This document shows positions 1 through 11,669 of a stretch of 64,000 nucleotides of DNA, in pieces. The stretch comes from Fasciola hepatica (Eukaryota > Platyhelminthes > Trematoda > Plagiorchiida > Fasciolidae), in the NCBI GenBank assembly GCA_948099385.1, contig CANUEZ040000167.1:4253001-4317000 (forward strand), in the 5' to 3' direction. The position numbers and the translations under genes were made by a program. Under the pieces are notes generated by a model. The model saw nothing but the letters and a program-made list of their open reading frames with translations, did no database searches and had not been told where the DNA came from. Position 1 is the first letter of the stretch. The number at the start of each line of letters is the position of its first letter.

Positions 1-872
1 ATTTCTCTCGCTTGACGTGGCTCACTAGCTGAACTCAACATCCCGTTATGACGTCACCGATTCTGTCCTCAACGTGTCCCCCAGCTAATTTTCATCCGTA
101 GTTTTATGCTGAACGTAGCCTTTTTTGCTTTGGTCTGTTTGTGGCAAAGCTGGTCTTCTTTAAGGCCCCGGATAATAATAATAGTTTCTTTTAGTCTCAA
201 GAGAAGGGAGGAGTTGTGGTTTCGGAGGTAAAGTCTTTGCTTGTCAAGGTATGTTTTTTGGAAGGAGGCAAGTTTGGATTTCCTAGGACAGGAGCTTTGG
301 TCGGTAAGATCAAGCTCCAAGAGATAATTTCCCGTGTTAGGGTAAAAGAGATTGGCAGCCTATCGGGGGTCAGACGTTTAAAACCTGCTTTGATTTTGAT
401 GGCAAATGAGATTGGGCGGAGGTTTTCAATTTCCCCGTTTAAATTGAAAACCTCCGCCCAATCTCATTTGCCATCAAGATCAAAGCAGGTTTTAAACGTC
501 TGACCCCCGATAGGCTGCCAATCTCTTTTACCCTAACACGGGAAATTATCTCTTGGAGCTTGATCTTACCGACCAAAGCTCCTGTCCTAGGAAATCCAAA
601 CTTGCCTCCTTCCAAAAAACATACCTTGACAAGCAAAGACTTTACCTCCGAAACCACAACTCCTCCCTTCTCTTGAGACTAAAAGAAACTATTATTATTA
701 TCCGGGGCCTTAAAGAAGACCAGCTTTGCCACAAACAGACCAAAGCAAAAAAGGCTACGTTCAGCATAAAACTACGGATGAAAATTAGCTGGGGGACACG
801 TTGAGGACAGAATCGGTGACGTCATAACGGGATGTTGAGTTCAGCTAGTGAGCCACGTCAAGCGAGAGAAAT
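1..872. repeat. 872-bp near-perfect palindrome, centre at 436/437
   Basis: Bases x and 873-x are complementary over the whole stretch, with only a few unpaired bases around the centre (433-440) and one mismatch that I noticed near 393/480. The left arm begins at the first base of the window with no loss of homology, so the palindrome probably continues upstream. The outer 110-120 bp of the arm occurs once more at 27502-27625, as the outer end of the IR1 right arm. No recognisable protein domain is present. The reading frames in it (for example 83 codons at 553-804 and its mirror at 69-320) simply repeat each other. It could be a real hairpin-type inverted duplication or a fold-back library or assembly artefact. 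Confidence 0.95.
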
Positions 873-2774
873 GAGACTGGATTTTCCATTACGATGTAGC
901 AGGGGTAGTGGTTGGAGTATATATGGCCGTACCTGGCGTGAAAAAGGCCACTCAGGCGAGATTAAACCGGGCAGCATTGGGTTACTATCCATGCTTTCGT
1001 TAACAACTCAGGACTTTAGTATATATGTACATAATATCTAGTGACAAGGGGGTGGTTACTGACGCAGTTCCTATAGAGTTGTTAAGGTTGACTTTAAGGC
1101 CGCAGGGGTGATATAAATAAATAACGGCAAATAATCGGGCAGCCGATGAGGCATTTTGACGATCCGTGAACAGTTTTACGGAGGGCACTCTAAAAATGAG
1201 AACGCATCTGGAAGGACTTAGTTCACAGTAAAATTGGCAGGACTGGATACGTCCCTATGCCTTCTCATTGTGGGTATGAGTTTTTTCGAACTTCGCCGGG
1301 AGGTGGAGCCAGTGCTCTCATTTAGTTCCATTCGATTCGAAAGGTCCTTGATAGGCTTCGTCAAAACACATATCCCCCTTTTGAATTTTGCTCTGAAGGT
1401 TTTACAAGACCCCCTTTGTTGTGGTTTCGCAGTTTTCCAAGCATGACTAGATGAGAGGACATAATTTTAGGTGTCGGAGAAAAGGCCTTTTCAGTGCTGT
1501 CGCCGTCTTGACCCGGGCTATGGCTGGCCTCACTGGCATCCAAGCTTAAGGAAGTGTTTGGAGTGGCCTCCTTGTTTATTTTGCCTCCCTTCTGTTGAAA
1601 AACTCTCGGTACAGTTTTCTTCTACGTGCCTTGCCCCACAAACACACACAGGTTAAAGTTCAACTGTCCTGTTGTGTCAAAGGAGCATTCTTTTCTACCT
1701 TGTTGCGTTCCCAGGTAAAGTGATTTTTGCAGATATCGCAGCGCACACACTTTTGGACATTTAAAAAACAAAGCTTGTTGCAGCGTTCATGCTTTACCTT
1801 ACTCTGGGACTTCCCCGGTGCCGTCGGTGTTGTAAAGGATTCGGATCTTGAGACGAGTTTATAATCATGCATTTTTAAAATGAACATAATAAAAACAATG
1901 GTGTATTCGTCATCTGTGGTGAGGACTCAAGCATATAAACGTGATCAGAATGCGCAAACTTAATCAACGGGATAAAATGTTTTAAATTTGTAAAAGGAGG
2001 GGAATCACACTTCATCAACAGCAAAACAAATCTGGGTTATGCTTGGGTAGAGTGAGGCGACATCAAACAACGCGGCAAATAGGAATCATTTTTGAAACCC
2101 GTCAAACTAAGTGATCGTCAATCAAATAAACGGTAAATTATTGCAGCGACCGGTTGTGTAAACTCCAAAAAATGCGTACGGAAAGAGATGATGCTGATAA
2201 TTATTGGCAAACGATTACTCTGGTTCATGTGCAAAGCAAATTTCTGCGAAGCGGGTGAAAGGATTATATGAAATATCCTGGGGTGACACTGATTAGCATT
2301 CGGTTGGAGGTGTCGGAGAAAATTGGACCTGAAACATGGGGACAATAATCAGCTATCGAAGTCAGTAAAGGAAACTTTAATAACCAATCATCATGGTGAT
2401 TTGTTTAATTCCGGAGCGGTTTCACTAGTTCAGATATCCGGAGTTCGAACTGCAGGAAATAGGAAAAAGTCGAATGAAATTCACAATGCATTGACGGGAA
2501 AAGTTCGTCAATGATCCGCATCATGAAATGTACGCGGACACATTCAAACTGGATCTACTTGGCAAGGCAAGGATGTGGTGTTACGCCACAAAAGTCTGGA
2601 AGATGATTGAAGGAGAAGCAGCAGTCTGGCTACTATACCAGCTATGAATGACGGCTGCAAGTTCGATGCAACTTCCTAAAGCAAGGGATATGGAATGTGA
2701 TAAAAAAAGCCATCGGTTCGCCAGGAGTGTGCATTTTGGTATTTATGAAACTTGACTGGCTGAACGTTTTATGG
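873..2774. other. Noncoding stretch in IR1 left arm
   Basis: I recognise no gene here. All reading frames are short and are mirrored in the right arm (26578-27501 and 16690-17724), so they carry no independent support. The part 1490-1548 recurs at 62570-62636, where it joins directly to sequence matching 2768 onward. The 1.2 kb at about 1549-2767 is therefore either an insertion in the IR1 copies or a deletion in the copy at 62.6 kb. The 26-bp target later used by LINE A lies unoccupied at 1770-1795. Confidence 0.6.
1770..1795 (-). other. Empty target site matching the LINE A insertion
   Basis: On the minus strand this 26-mer equals the sequence directly before LINE A (17699-17724) and matches the copy after it (26578-26603) except at two positions. 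Here it is unbroken and runs straight into sequence that in the right arm is found only beyond 26603. It therefore shows the state before insertion. Confidence 0.93.
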
Positions 2775-3485
2775 AGGGTATGCGTGCAGTCGAGTGACGT
2801 TAGAAAGGGGGATATAAAAAGATGGATCAAAGGTCTGACTGTCAAAGAAGAATAGACTGGAAGGTAAGGGTGGATATTTATGAACCTAATGGAATTCAAG
2901 TTACTAGATGACACTCGGAAAAAAGAGTCGTGAGCTTCAAGGCCGTGACTCATAGGCGGGCTCAAGATAAAGAAGGATGCGATGCGACAGATCGAAATGT
3001 GCTGCCGTAAACCTTAGAAAAGCCGTGAGATCTAGAAGTTACCAGGAATTACAATTGCAAGTCTGAGCAGCTAGCGATTTCAATGAAGTATGGTTAGCTT
3101 GTCCAGGAGGATGGAATTAGGGAGTAAGTTGACAAACGTGACCATTTTAAGGATCAACTTTAATAAACTAGAGGAAACGGGACTCATTGCGAGAAACAAG
3201 CTTATGAGTGACTATATTCCGGTTTGAATTGTACTGCGATACTAGGATTATATTCGAATATTGGCTTGTTGCTGTGACGGCATGTAGGCTGCAGGGCTAG
3301 TATGAACATTTCAATGATTAGCGGACTGCAAAGTGGGACAATAGCAGTGTGAGGGCTGATTCAGAATCAGTGAGGAGTGGGAACGATTTGGGGCTTGAGA
3401 GAGATCCAGTTATCGGGGTGACTTGCAGACCAGCCACGTTCACGTTCTTTTTGAGCTTAATTGAGAGATGATGACAGTCGACCCG
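2775..3485. repeat. Dispersed repeat segment, shared with 62640-63345
   Basis: The segment matches 62640-63345 in direct orientation at high identity, ending near a shared run close to 3480 / 63340. Its first part (to about 2990) also matches 16500-16720 in inverted orientation as part of IR1. The minus strand is pyrimidine-rich. A 107-codon frame on the minus strand (2642-2965) is conserved among copies only as far as the DNA is, with no domain that I recognise. It may be part of a transposon UTR; I cannot name the family. Confidence 0.75.
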
Positions 3486-5465
3486 GTATATACTGGTGAG
3501 TTGTCCTCATGACAGTTGAGTATGGCGGATCTTTAGAGAAGAAGAAGTATTTGGAAGCGGTAAGGTGATGATGGTTTTCAAGAGCAAATCATGAAAGAGG
3601 GGAGATGAAGGAAATTATCGAAGTGAATGGGTTAGAATTGGTCTGATTAGCTGACTGATGTGGGTGAGACAAATGGCGACGGTCGTGAATGGGAGGAGCT
3701 TTAATAAGAGGTCTCATATTATTCAGCTGGAAGATGATTGCGAGGGAAATGGCTAGGCAGCGCAGAGCAAACTAGGATAGAAGGTGGATAACTGTACCTA
3801 GGATGTGAGACCACCTGTGGTCCAAAGATGCAGCAGCCGTGACGGCGATCATTGTGAGAGAGAAATGAGCAAACGTTGTGCCAGGGGAATCGGGTATTGG
3901 TAGGTCCAACGGACTGAAACTGTAAGCGAAAACAATGACGTAGCCGTGATTTTACAGTAAGTGTCACGACAAAAAGCAGAACAGCCTAAGAGCACAAAGG
4001 GAGTGCCTGTGACAAGCGACGTAGGAAAATGGAGCTGAGAGCACGAAACGAAAAGACAGATGAGACATAACCAGTCAGATCGCTTTGCTTCGGGTTAAGA
4101 ACGAAGAAGGCTGAAAATAAAGAAGCACCAGGGAAGACGTACCGGTGAATGAACACAAGGCACCAGAAGCGAACGCAGGTCGGAGCTGGGACAATGGAAT
4201 TGGGGAGCTGCTTGTCTGCAGACAATTGTATATATGGATGCAGCTGGAGGATGCCAATCGGGGCACAGCCCAATGGGAAGGCCCACAAAAGAGATGCGGA
4301 GTCAGGCAAGGAAAATCTAATGGTAGTGATAAGTTAATAAATGTGGCTATAAGAGATGCAAAGTTTGGCACGGCGAGTTCTAATATGGGAGTTGTTCATA
4401 GGCGCGAGTGGAACTGGTGCGTATTGGCATTAAGCATGAGAGGGGAGAACGAGAGAGAATTCGACGAAACGGTAGGTAGTGAGGCACACAAATGTGATCA
4501 GCGAGCTTTATGAGCATGGGGTAATATAAAGCGAATAGAGACTACGAGCGGGCAATGACGACATGGGTCAGAAAAAACATTGGCAGGCGTCGGCGGAGTA
4601 AAGTGGGTAAGACGATAGTGACGTGCAATGAGGGGTGACATGGTGAAAGTCGATAGGAGCGAGGACAGAATGGGAAGGCGTGCATACCGTGGAGGAGCGA
4701 CAAAATGGAAGCGATAGGAGTGATGACAAGTGTGATAGGTGGGCGTGCAGCAGCAGACCAATGATGGCTTGAGCGCGCAATCCGCAAATGACAGTAATGG
4801 ATGCGGTAGGGCAGGGAGAGTTAGAGTGTGCGATCCACAACCGGTGGTAGTGGGTGGGACTGGCCGTGAGCTTGACACCCAACCTTAAAAGAGCTTCGTG
4901 AAGTGGACACAGGAGGTTTGATCCACCAGCCTAATTACGCAAGCACATCGTTGCGAACAGCCTGCATGCCCTATGTGCGCCGGCCAATGCGGGGGATCTG
5001 ACCGCGCCCTGCACCGTTGGGAACGGCACTAATGTTCGTCGAGTTTGTGCGTGTGCGGCGTAGTTCAGCTTTGAAAGTGTAAGATTCTCGATCAAATGGC
5101 CGGGTTTGCAGGGGGTCGCAGAAGGCGGAGCCAGCGGTAAGTAAACGACCAAACAACAGCGTTATCCAGGGGCGTATACTGATGCTAAGAGTGCAGTGCA
5201 CATAAGGGGAGAACTGAAGAGGGAAAACCAACAGAGAAAGGCAATCAGGTTGTGACCCTGCCATAGATTAACGGATAAATGGGGCAAGTCGAAGCCAACA
5301 AAGGACGAAGCTTTAGGATGATTGAGACTGCGAAAGAAGGGAGAAGCACGGTCGATAAAAATAACGATATTTCAATTCGATTTATTCATTACTGGAACGG
5401 CCACAGCTAGTGGGGCTTTGAGAATTTGGTTGGATAGATGGAACTGTCTGTTGTTGTTTGTGTCC
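3486..5465 (-). mobile_element. LINE C, 3' UTR (minus strand)
   Basis: This directly follows, on the minus strand, the C-terminal coding relic of LINE C (5466-6735). The block 4770-5051, read on the minus strand, aligns with 23960-24260 in the 3' UTR of LINE A and with 31083-31370, including a shared potential hairpin (GCACAT at one side, ATGTGC at the other, 4943-4978 on the plus strand). Alignment to A continues through about 4480. No terminal stem-loop or ATT-type tail is visible near 3486, so the true 3' end seems lost at the junction with the dispersed segment. The frames in this stretch on either strand look like noncoding pyrimidine-rich sequence. Confidence 0.7.
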
Positions 5466-6735
5466 TCAAAAAGAGGGAGCAGGTTCTACAAATGATTTGG
5501 TCTTAGAAATGAAGGCCCTATCGTATGCTGTATCTTCAGCTTTGCAAACATTAAATAACTGAAGCGCTCTTATGAAGTGGAGATATAGAATGAGAGGCGA
5601 TAAAAATGGGGTCTTGGTCTGTGAAGCTCGAAGGATTGTGGGCCACTTGGTCCCGAACTTGGGGAAGACAAAGGGTAAAAAACGTGACCGTATGGCCGAT
5701 TTAGCTATACTAGAAGGGACAGAAAATGAGCCGCGCCGAGGTGAGTAAGGAGGTTCACAGCAGAAGGTCACTCAATTAAAAAAGACCGGTTATAGAGTGG
5801 GTTACACAGGAAGACTAGGTTTAGCCTCAAGCTTTGGGGCCAGATTGGGTCAAGATTCATATGTTGGCTTTGTTCTCTATAGTTGAAAGACATGAACCAA
5901 CCGAGCAGTTGTTTGGTAGGACGCCTTTGTATGATTTCTAGAGCAACTCCACCAACTTTTTCCATGTTAGAAAATATTATTTGGCAGTATTCAAGCAAAA
6001 ACCTGATGTGGGATTTGTAGGTGTTGATGATGCTGTCCCGGAGAAGAAAGGAGTGAAAGGGAAGAGCCACACCTCTTTTAGCCTTGGACACTTGGATGGC
6101 AGCCTGCTCAGAAAAATCGAGGAAGCTGGAATAGTTGACGCCAAAATTCGGATGGTATTTCGAGTGGCTATCGGGGACCCACAGAGAGTTGAAGATCCAG
6201 GCAGGCCAAGTTCAGAGAGGTCGGCGGAATTGTTGCAACCGGTAGGGGTGGCGTCATTTGAATCGAGAGTAGACTATTTATATATCATCTGCAAACAAAA
6301 ATGGCATGCCACGGTGTACTAGATCAAGTATATCATTATCGTACATAAGAATTAGGAGTGCACCCAGTGCTTTGCCTTGTATAGTGCCACTTGTAACAGG
6401 TTTCGAGTTAGAAGTATGTCCGTTGGTGAGGACCACTTGAGACCAACGAGTGAGGCGAGATTGCAGTCCAGAAAGCAGTGTGTCATCAATACCAAATGAA
6501 CGCAATTTGGCAGTGAGGTGTGGGTGTGGAACACCGCCGAAAGCCTTCAACAGATCTAGATAAACAGTGGCTAATTCCTGACTGCTATCAACAGTCTTAG
6601 TGACTAGGTTGAGGAAGTCAAACTGACATGTGGCGCATGATCGTTGTCTGAGAACTCCGTGCTGCCTGCCGCTAGGAAGTTTTGAAGCGAGAAGATGGGC
6701 AGTAATGCCAACTTCGATCATAATAATAATATTAA
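5466..6735 (-). pseudogene. LINE C reverse transcriptase relic, minus strand (left-arm copy)
   Basis: On the minus strand, 6735 down to 6280 encodes the middle of a CR1-like RT: a segment like VYLDLLKAFGGVPHPH (the motif that is LDMSKAFDRVPH in LINE A), SGTIQGKALGALLILMYDND, and FLFADDI with the catalytic aspartates kept. After a stop near 6278 it continues in other frames. About 6090-5770 gives the region ending in RFLLEYCQIIFSN and RLNLVFLCN, and 5771-5466 gives the C-terminal block with RSRFLPFVFPKFGTKWP. Order and motifs match LINEs A and B. Frameshifts and stops make it non-functional. The upstream part (endonuclease, RT start) is missing because LINE B's 3' end abuts at 6735. The right IR1 arm holds a second copy at 15607-16175 with a 681-bp internal deletion. 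Confidence 0.85.
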
Positions 6736-6768
6736 TATTAATAATAATAATAATAATAATAATAATTG
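6719..6768 (-). repeat. AAT/ATT microsatellite tail of LINE B (left copy)
   Basis: A run of AAT-type trinucleotides; on the minus strand it is the (ATT)n tail directly after LINE B's terminal stem-loop. The right-arm counterpart (15552-15606) differs in repeat number. This run explains the poly-isoleucine stretches in the conceptual frames here, which are not real protein. Confidence 0.9.
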
Positions 6769-8782
6769 TATATTTCGGATGCGCCCGAAGCATGCTAGAA
6801 TGCATGATCAGATGATTAAAGTGAACCTGGAATGACAATTCACAAAGGGGTACAACACGTGCATGCAGAGTATCAAAGAGAGTGTTACAGTGAACTAAAA
6901 CTGTAGTAATTCCCAGCAAATTCGAAGGTTAGATCGAATGATGTCGGTTGAAGGTCTGGAGTACATGCATAAGTGGTATATGAAATAATTACCACTAGTA
7001 GAAATTCGAACATATTCAAAGGATATGTTTTTGGTGCGCTACAGAATATGAGAGGCATATGGATGGAAATATCGTCGAAGCGCTCGGTGAATTATTCACT
7101 TTACGACCGGTATGTCAAGAAGTGTTAATATGGAAATAAATCAGTCTGCAAAGATGGTAGTATATAAAGTGGTGGCTAAATACTGGAGGAATCATATATG
7201 TGGCAAACAATTGCGTATTTCTTGGGAGGGAGACTACTAGAGTGATGGTGGCAGGGAACGGCCGGAGGAAAACAGGTGAGCGTGCGGCAAGTTGTTAACT
7301 TTATGTAGGGTTGGTACGCAATGTCAAAGCGGAAGTGGAAGACTAATCAATATTGACCGTGTGGTTACATCCATTATACAGGTGTTCAGTTCTGCAAGAG
7401 GGAAGGCAGAGTAATTCACAGGTAAGTGTACGTCAATAGATGAACGCTGTGTGGAGTGTACCATGCAAAAATGACAGATCAATAAAACTGCCCAGGTATA
7501 TCGCGGAAAGCGGCAGTGAATCAACGAATATAGAAATGGAATGTATCAGCCGGTCTAGATAGTGGTGTGATTTAGAGGCTGGATTCGGGGTCAGTTTCGG
7601 TAATATGACACGAATGCAGCATCTGGAAGATCAAAGGTGTCGATAAAGGTGATGGTATAGTAAGGGGCCGGTGAGTGTCACATTTCTAATGACCAGTTTG
7701 ACAGGTGTAACAAATGATGAGAACGGAGCGGCGATGCAGCATGGGAAGTGTATCGGAGACGTTCATTCGTGGATGGAACGTAGTGGTCTGCAGAGCCCGA
7801 ACACTCGATGCAACAGCTTTGCGGATGCGATTGGATGAACCGATGAAAAGTGTAGATAGTTACTAATTACTTCGCTGACCGCTGGAGGACTACTGAAAGA
7901 TATTTCAGCGCCGGACGTTTCTTTTGGTGACCGATGAAGCAATGAACAGTGACAATAAAGGTGCCAGTGTTTGAACAGTGTTAGCGGGTTCTAACACGGA
8001 ACGGGCATAATGACATATGGGATTAAAATGAGTTGTATGAATGCAGTGAGATCGAGTAGCCCAGGTTCAAGAAGTCTGATGGTGGGAATCTTGGGGAAAG
8101 CGATCGTGAGACGGGCGAAAATGGAGTCGTGTGTAAATCTCGTTTGTTCTATCCAGCGAGAGAGGTTCCAAGTTATTCCTGAGATGAAGAAGGCGACAAT
8201 CGTCCTAAGGGTGCAGGTTCTGAAAACAAAACGGAGAAGACTGCAGTCTGGCGATTCTACCAGCTGTGGGTTAGGGGAGAAAGGCAGAACACCAAAATCA
8301 TGCCAGTAACAGAAATGGGTGGTCGTGACGTTGAGGTCTGGTTTTTGGATTTAACAACATACGGAAAGCAAAGAAGACCGGTACTAGCGACTAGTTATTG
8401 TGAGGCTTAGTGAGAATTACCAAAAAAGCAAGGAGGCGAGAACAGGCGACACTGGGGGCAAATACCTAGGTGTAGTTTGGTTTACGGAAGACCACATCGA
8501 TTGTGGTGGTTCGTTCATCAGAACGAGGCCTGGAATCTCGTATGCTGATATAGGGTCTCATTGAGTAAATATTTGAAGCGTGGATGAGACTGGAACCTTG
8601 AGGACAATATTATACACGCTGCTATGTATTTTCTAGCATTAAAATGCTCTTATACGTAGCGGCAGCTGATAAAAAAGGACATAACCGACTATGGTAAAAT
8701 CTGACAGCATGAAAAAAGAATCACCGGAATTACGGTGGCCAGTAGGAGGTCGTGGTCAGAATCGTTGAAAATAGGAAGTGGA
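6736..8782 (-). mobile_element. LINE B 3' UTR, inverted copy in IR1 left arm
   Basis: The minus strand of this stretch is the 3' UTR of LINE B. It ends with a GATCATGC block, a short hairpin TTCGG/CCGAA (6774-6789) and the ATT tail. It matches 14670-15606 on the plus strand but contains about 1135 bp (7545-8671) that the right copy lost. Because both copies sit at the same site inside LINE C, the pair arose by inverted duplication, not by two insertions. No gene is supported: the 99-codon plus-strand frame at 8010-8309 has no recognisable domain. Confidence 0.85.
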
Positions 8783-9704
8783 ATAATGGGGGTCAAGTTC
8801 AACTACGCGCATGAATCAGGTTGTCTCAAATATTTCCTTTTTCCGTCGTTAAGTCTTGATTTTGGGTCACATCTAGTAGCAACATTTATCCACACTTAAG
8901 CGTCATATTGCCCGTGACAATAACTGCGACACCATTGTGCGTCCGTAATTTATTACTGCGAGAAATCTACAAAACCCCCTACCTTGAAATATAGATCTAT
9001 TACTACTACCAATAGCCCGTTGCGAGCCCACCCTTAAAATACCCAGCGTTCTTTAGCTAGCTCAACTTTTTTGGTGATCGTCTGCTCCTTGTCGCCGCTC
9101 CACAGTGAGATCGTAAAATATCAACACAAGACCTCTCTAGGAAATTAGGTATGAAGCCTAACTAAAAATATTTCTGGCTACTCCATCTATGAAATCATTG
9201 TCGATTCTCGAACAATTCACGGGAATAAATGAACCACCACATACTTTCCTTTATCGATATAAACCGGTATAGTTTTTGCTTAGCTATCTACAGTAATACT
9301 AAAAAATTATGGCTTTTTAGTTTGGTCCTATAACTCCGAAAACTTTCCAGGGATTTCTTCCGGACGCGAAACCTTGCCCTAAACAGCTAATTTAATAATT
9401 CTTGCAAAAGAAGTCATGGAACCGCTTCCCAGGATATGAACTGAGGGAAACTTGTGTGTAAAATAAGAAAAAGTTGGCACCATCGTGCGCGATTGTGTGG
9501 CAGTCTACCACCCAATTCAACATATTTCCTGAAAGAAGTCCTCGTTTAATTTCAGAGACTCATTATCAACAGTTCCTTAGTTTTAAGTTTCTTTGATCCA
9601 GAGCCACACAGTTACACCTTTTTATTTCAGTAAGCCTTTTCATTGGGGAACTTAAGACTACTCTGTGTATTTAGCTCTCTAGTGCAATCTCTGTCGGTGT
9701 TGCA
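8783..9704 (+). mobile_element. Probable 5' UTR of LINE B, start of IR1 loop
   Basis: This is single-copy sequence between the inner end of the IR1 left arm and the first ORF of LINE B. Around 8905-8970 it resembles the 5' region of LINE A (about 17840-17910), with similar short blocks in the same order, which suggests an untranslated leader. No long reading frame is present. The exact 5' end of B cannot be fixed from the sequence. Confidence 0.5.
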
Positions 9705-11274
9705 ATGCCCCAACTACCAGCTAAACAAGCCGCATCCTCACTGATTGGTCGTACCAACATCCGACCAAAAGTACTCGCCAAGTCGAAAGTCGCAAAACTC
9801 CCACTGAATCCTTGTTCCGTTAGCCTGACCGATGTTTTTAGAGGGGCAAATAAAAGGGCGGAGACAATAGAGCACAACCTCCTTAATCTCAGTAGCCACA
9901 TTTCTTTGATTGATACGACCCTATCCAAGCTAATTCCGCTCACGTACATCTCTGACCCTCCAACAAATCCGTCTACCCTAGACCTAGTCACGGCTGGACG
10001 CTTCATAGACGCCATTGCCTCGAAAATAGTTCAAAGAATCAGCAACTCAAAGAATGCCGTTGTATTTAATAGTCCCGACAGAATCCTTGTTGCGAAAGTA
10101 AAACATAACTTTCTATGTTCTATTAATATGGCACACCACCCCTGCCAGTGCTTTCGGCTACGAAAGAACATCCAACTCAAATCCTGTCCTCTGTTGTTCA
10201 GATTTATTGACAAGAAACCTGCAAAATGATTCATTAAGAATCAATCCACCGTGGCTTTGAGATCCCTTTCAAAAACATTAAGATTGCTGCCGACAAAACC
10301 CCATTACAAAGGGAATTCGCCAGGTCCACCAGCACGCATTCAGCTTTGTCAAAAATTGTCCGCCCTCAACTATCCGCTTCTTCTCAGTCTGACGATGCGC
10401 AAAATGCATGCAATATCAACTCGGCTTCATGCTCACCTGAACATATATCCCATATGTTTGACGTCGATTTAGATATATCCATTTCAACGTCACCTCACCA
10501 GCGAGCGCCTAAGAAACCAAGAAGCAAAGAGTTTACTCCTGGCAAGCTGTCCCTTCTTGGGCCGACTAACTCGATTCCACCATCACCTACCACCGAAACA
10601 TTGGCCACGATCGATGACGATGCGAACAGCCTAACTGGCCTCAGAGCCATACCCAGAAATCCTCAACCCATCAACGGAGTCACCCCAAATTCTTCTTTGC
10701 TATCTCTCCAATCGGCTCCAATAGCCACGCTGCAATCTACGGTGCCTAGGCCATCCCCCAAACCAGCGAAAACATCATTATAGGTGGATTGCACATTGTT
10801 GACACTACGGTCAATCCTAACTCACTCACCAAGCCACACTTCTAACGGCTAAGGACCCCAAGCGACTCAACACTGAGTGCAACAATGGACGAGAAAACGT
10901 CATCCAAGACTTATCTCCACAATCTAAACCACCAACCACTGGTTGCACCGTACATTCCACCCAGTATCGCGTTTTCTACACCTGGTTATCATCTTCATCA
11001 GGCTGGTACAACCAACCTCCGAGCCTCTTCAACAAGGCCACCATTCCTACCAAACGATTACCTTAGTGTTCTACATAGCCTCTATCGTAGCCTAAGTAAT
11101 ATTTTCTCACATGAATCTCTTTCCTTTTATCATTCATATATCTCACCCACCCTGAATCCCTTTTCTACCGCAGGCCACTTACAACAGTACCCACGACCTC
11201 CCAGTCTCTACGCCAACCAACATCCGTATATCCCACTTCCATTTCACATCCCCCTCCAGGTTACAGCCCATTAA
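9705..11274 (+). pseudogene. LINE B ORF1 relic
   Basis: The frame 9705-10229 (174 codons) aligns with LINE A ORF1 (18511-19246). Shared blocks include SNSKNAVVFN, a KH..L....NM.H stretch, and the cysteine-bearing segment C.C.RLRK followed by SCPLLF.F. The downstream frame 10346-10783 matches the Ser/Pro-rich region of A, with the VDLDIS start conserved, and 10885-11274 is a further low-complexity part. The frame changes at about 10230-10346 and 10783-10885, so the gene is broken. ORF1 proteins of this LINE group are presumed RNA-binding partners of the retrotransposition complex; here that is inferred only from position before ORF2. The family of the conserved domain was not identified. Confidence 0.75.
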
Positions 11275-11669
11275 ATTACTGATGTAAAGAGAGCACCTGT
11301 GTTACCGCCCGTATTAAGGCAGGTGCCAAGATACCTGAGGCTGCTACACTTCCTTTTTCTTTCCCACTTAACAGCTACTTAACCCTCCCTCCTCATACTT
11401 CTACGTCCCAGCCACCAGTATCTGTCAGTAGTAAAGCACTCGATAGTGATCTTTTGCGGTGTTGTTCCGCACTAAGTAGACTTACCAACCGCCGACATCC
11501 TACCAATCTAACGAATCTCATCAGTACTAGCCATACCCAGCCTAACTTAACAACCAAGCTGACTGCCACGCCAGGTGTTTCTACTTAGCTTATTTCACCA
11601 TCCACATTACCGACTACTCCATCTCAAGGAATACTGATTGCGTCAGCCGATCCGCCTTCAGCAAATGCA

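Larger units (their letters stand above)
749..8782. repeat. Large inverted repeat IR1, left arm
   Basis: This arm is the reverse complement of 14670-17724 plus 26578-27625. Coordinate sums stay constant in blocks: 28373-28374 (832-1770), 19494 (1770-2990), 21636 (5135-5545), 22317 (6235-7545) and 23452 (8672-8782). The jumps show that the right arm lacks about 2142, 681 and 1135 bp that the left arm holds. Content from outside in is: unrecognised noncoding DNA, a dispersed segment (2775-3485), the 3' UTR and RT relic of LINE C on the minus strand, and the 3' UTR of LINE B on the minus strand. Divergence from the right arm is about 2.5% at 870-1200 and close to zero at 6780-7545, by eye. Confidence 0.93.

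Noticed and set aside
6630..6815. Small isoleucine-rich membrane-like peptide at the AAT repeat
   Set aside because: Translation of a trinucleotide microsatellite; copy number differs between the two arms.
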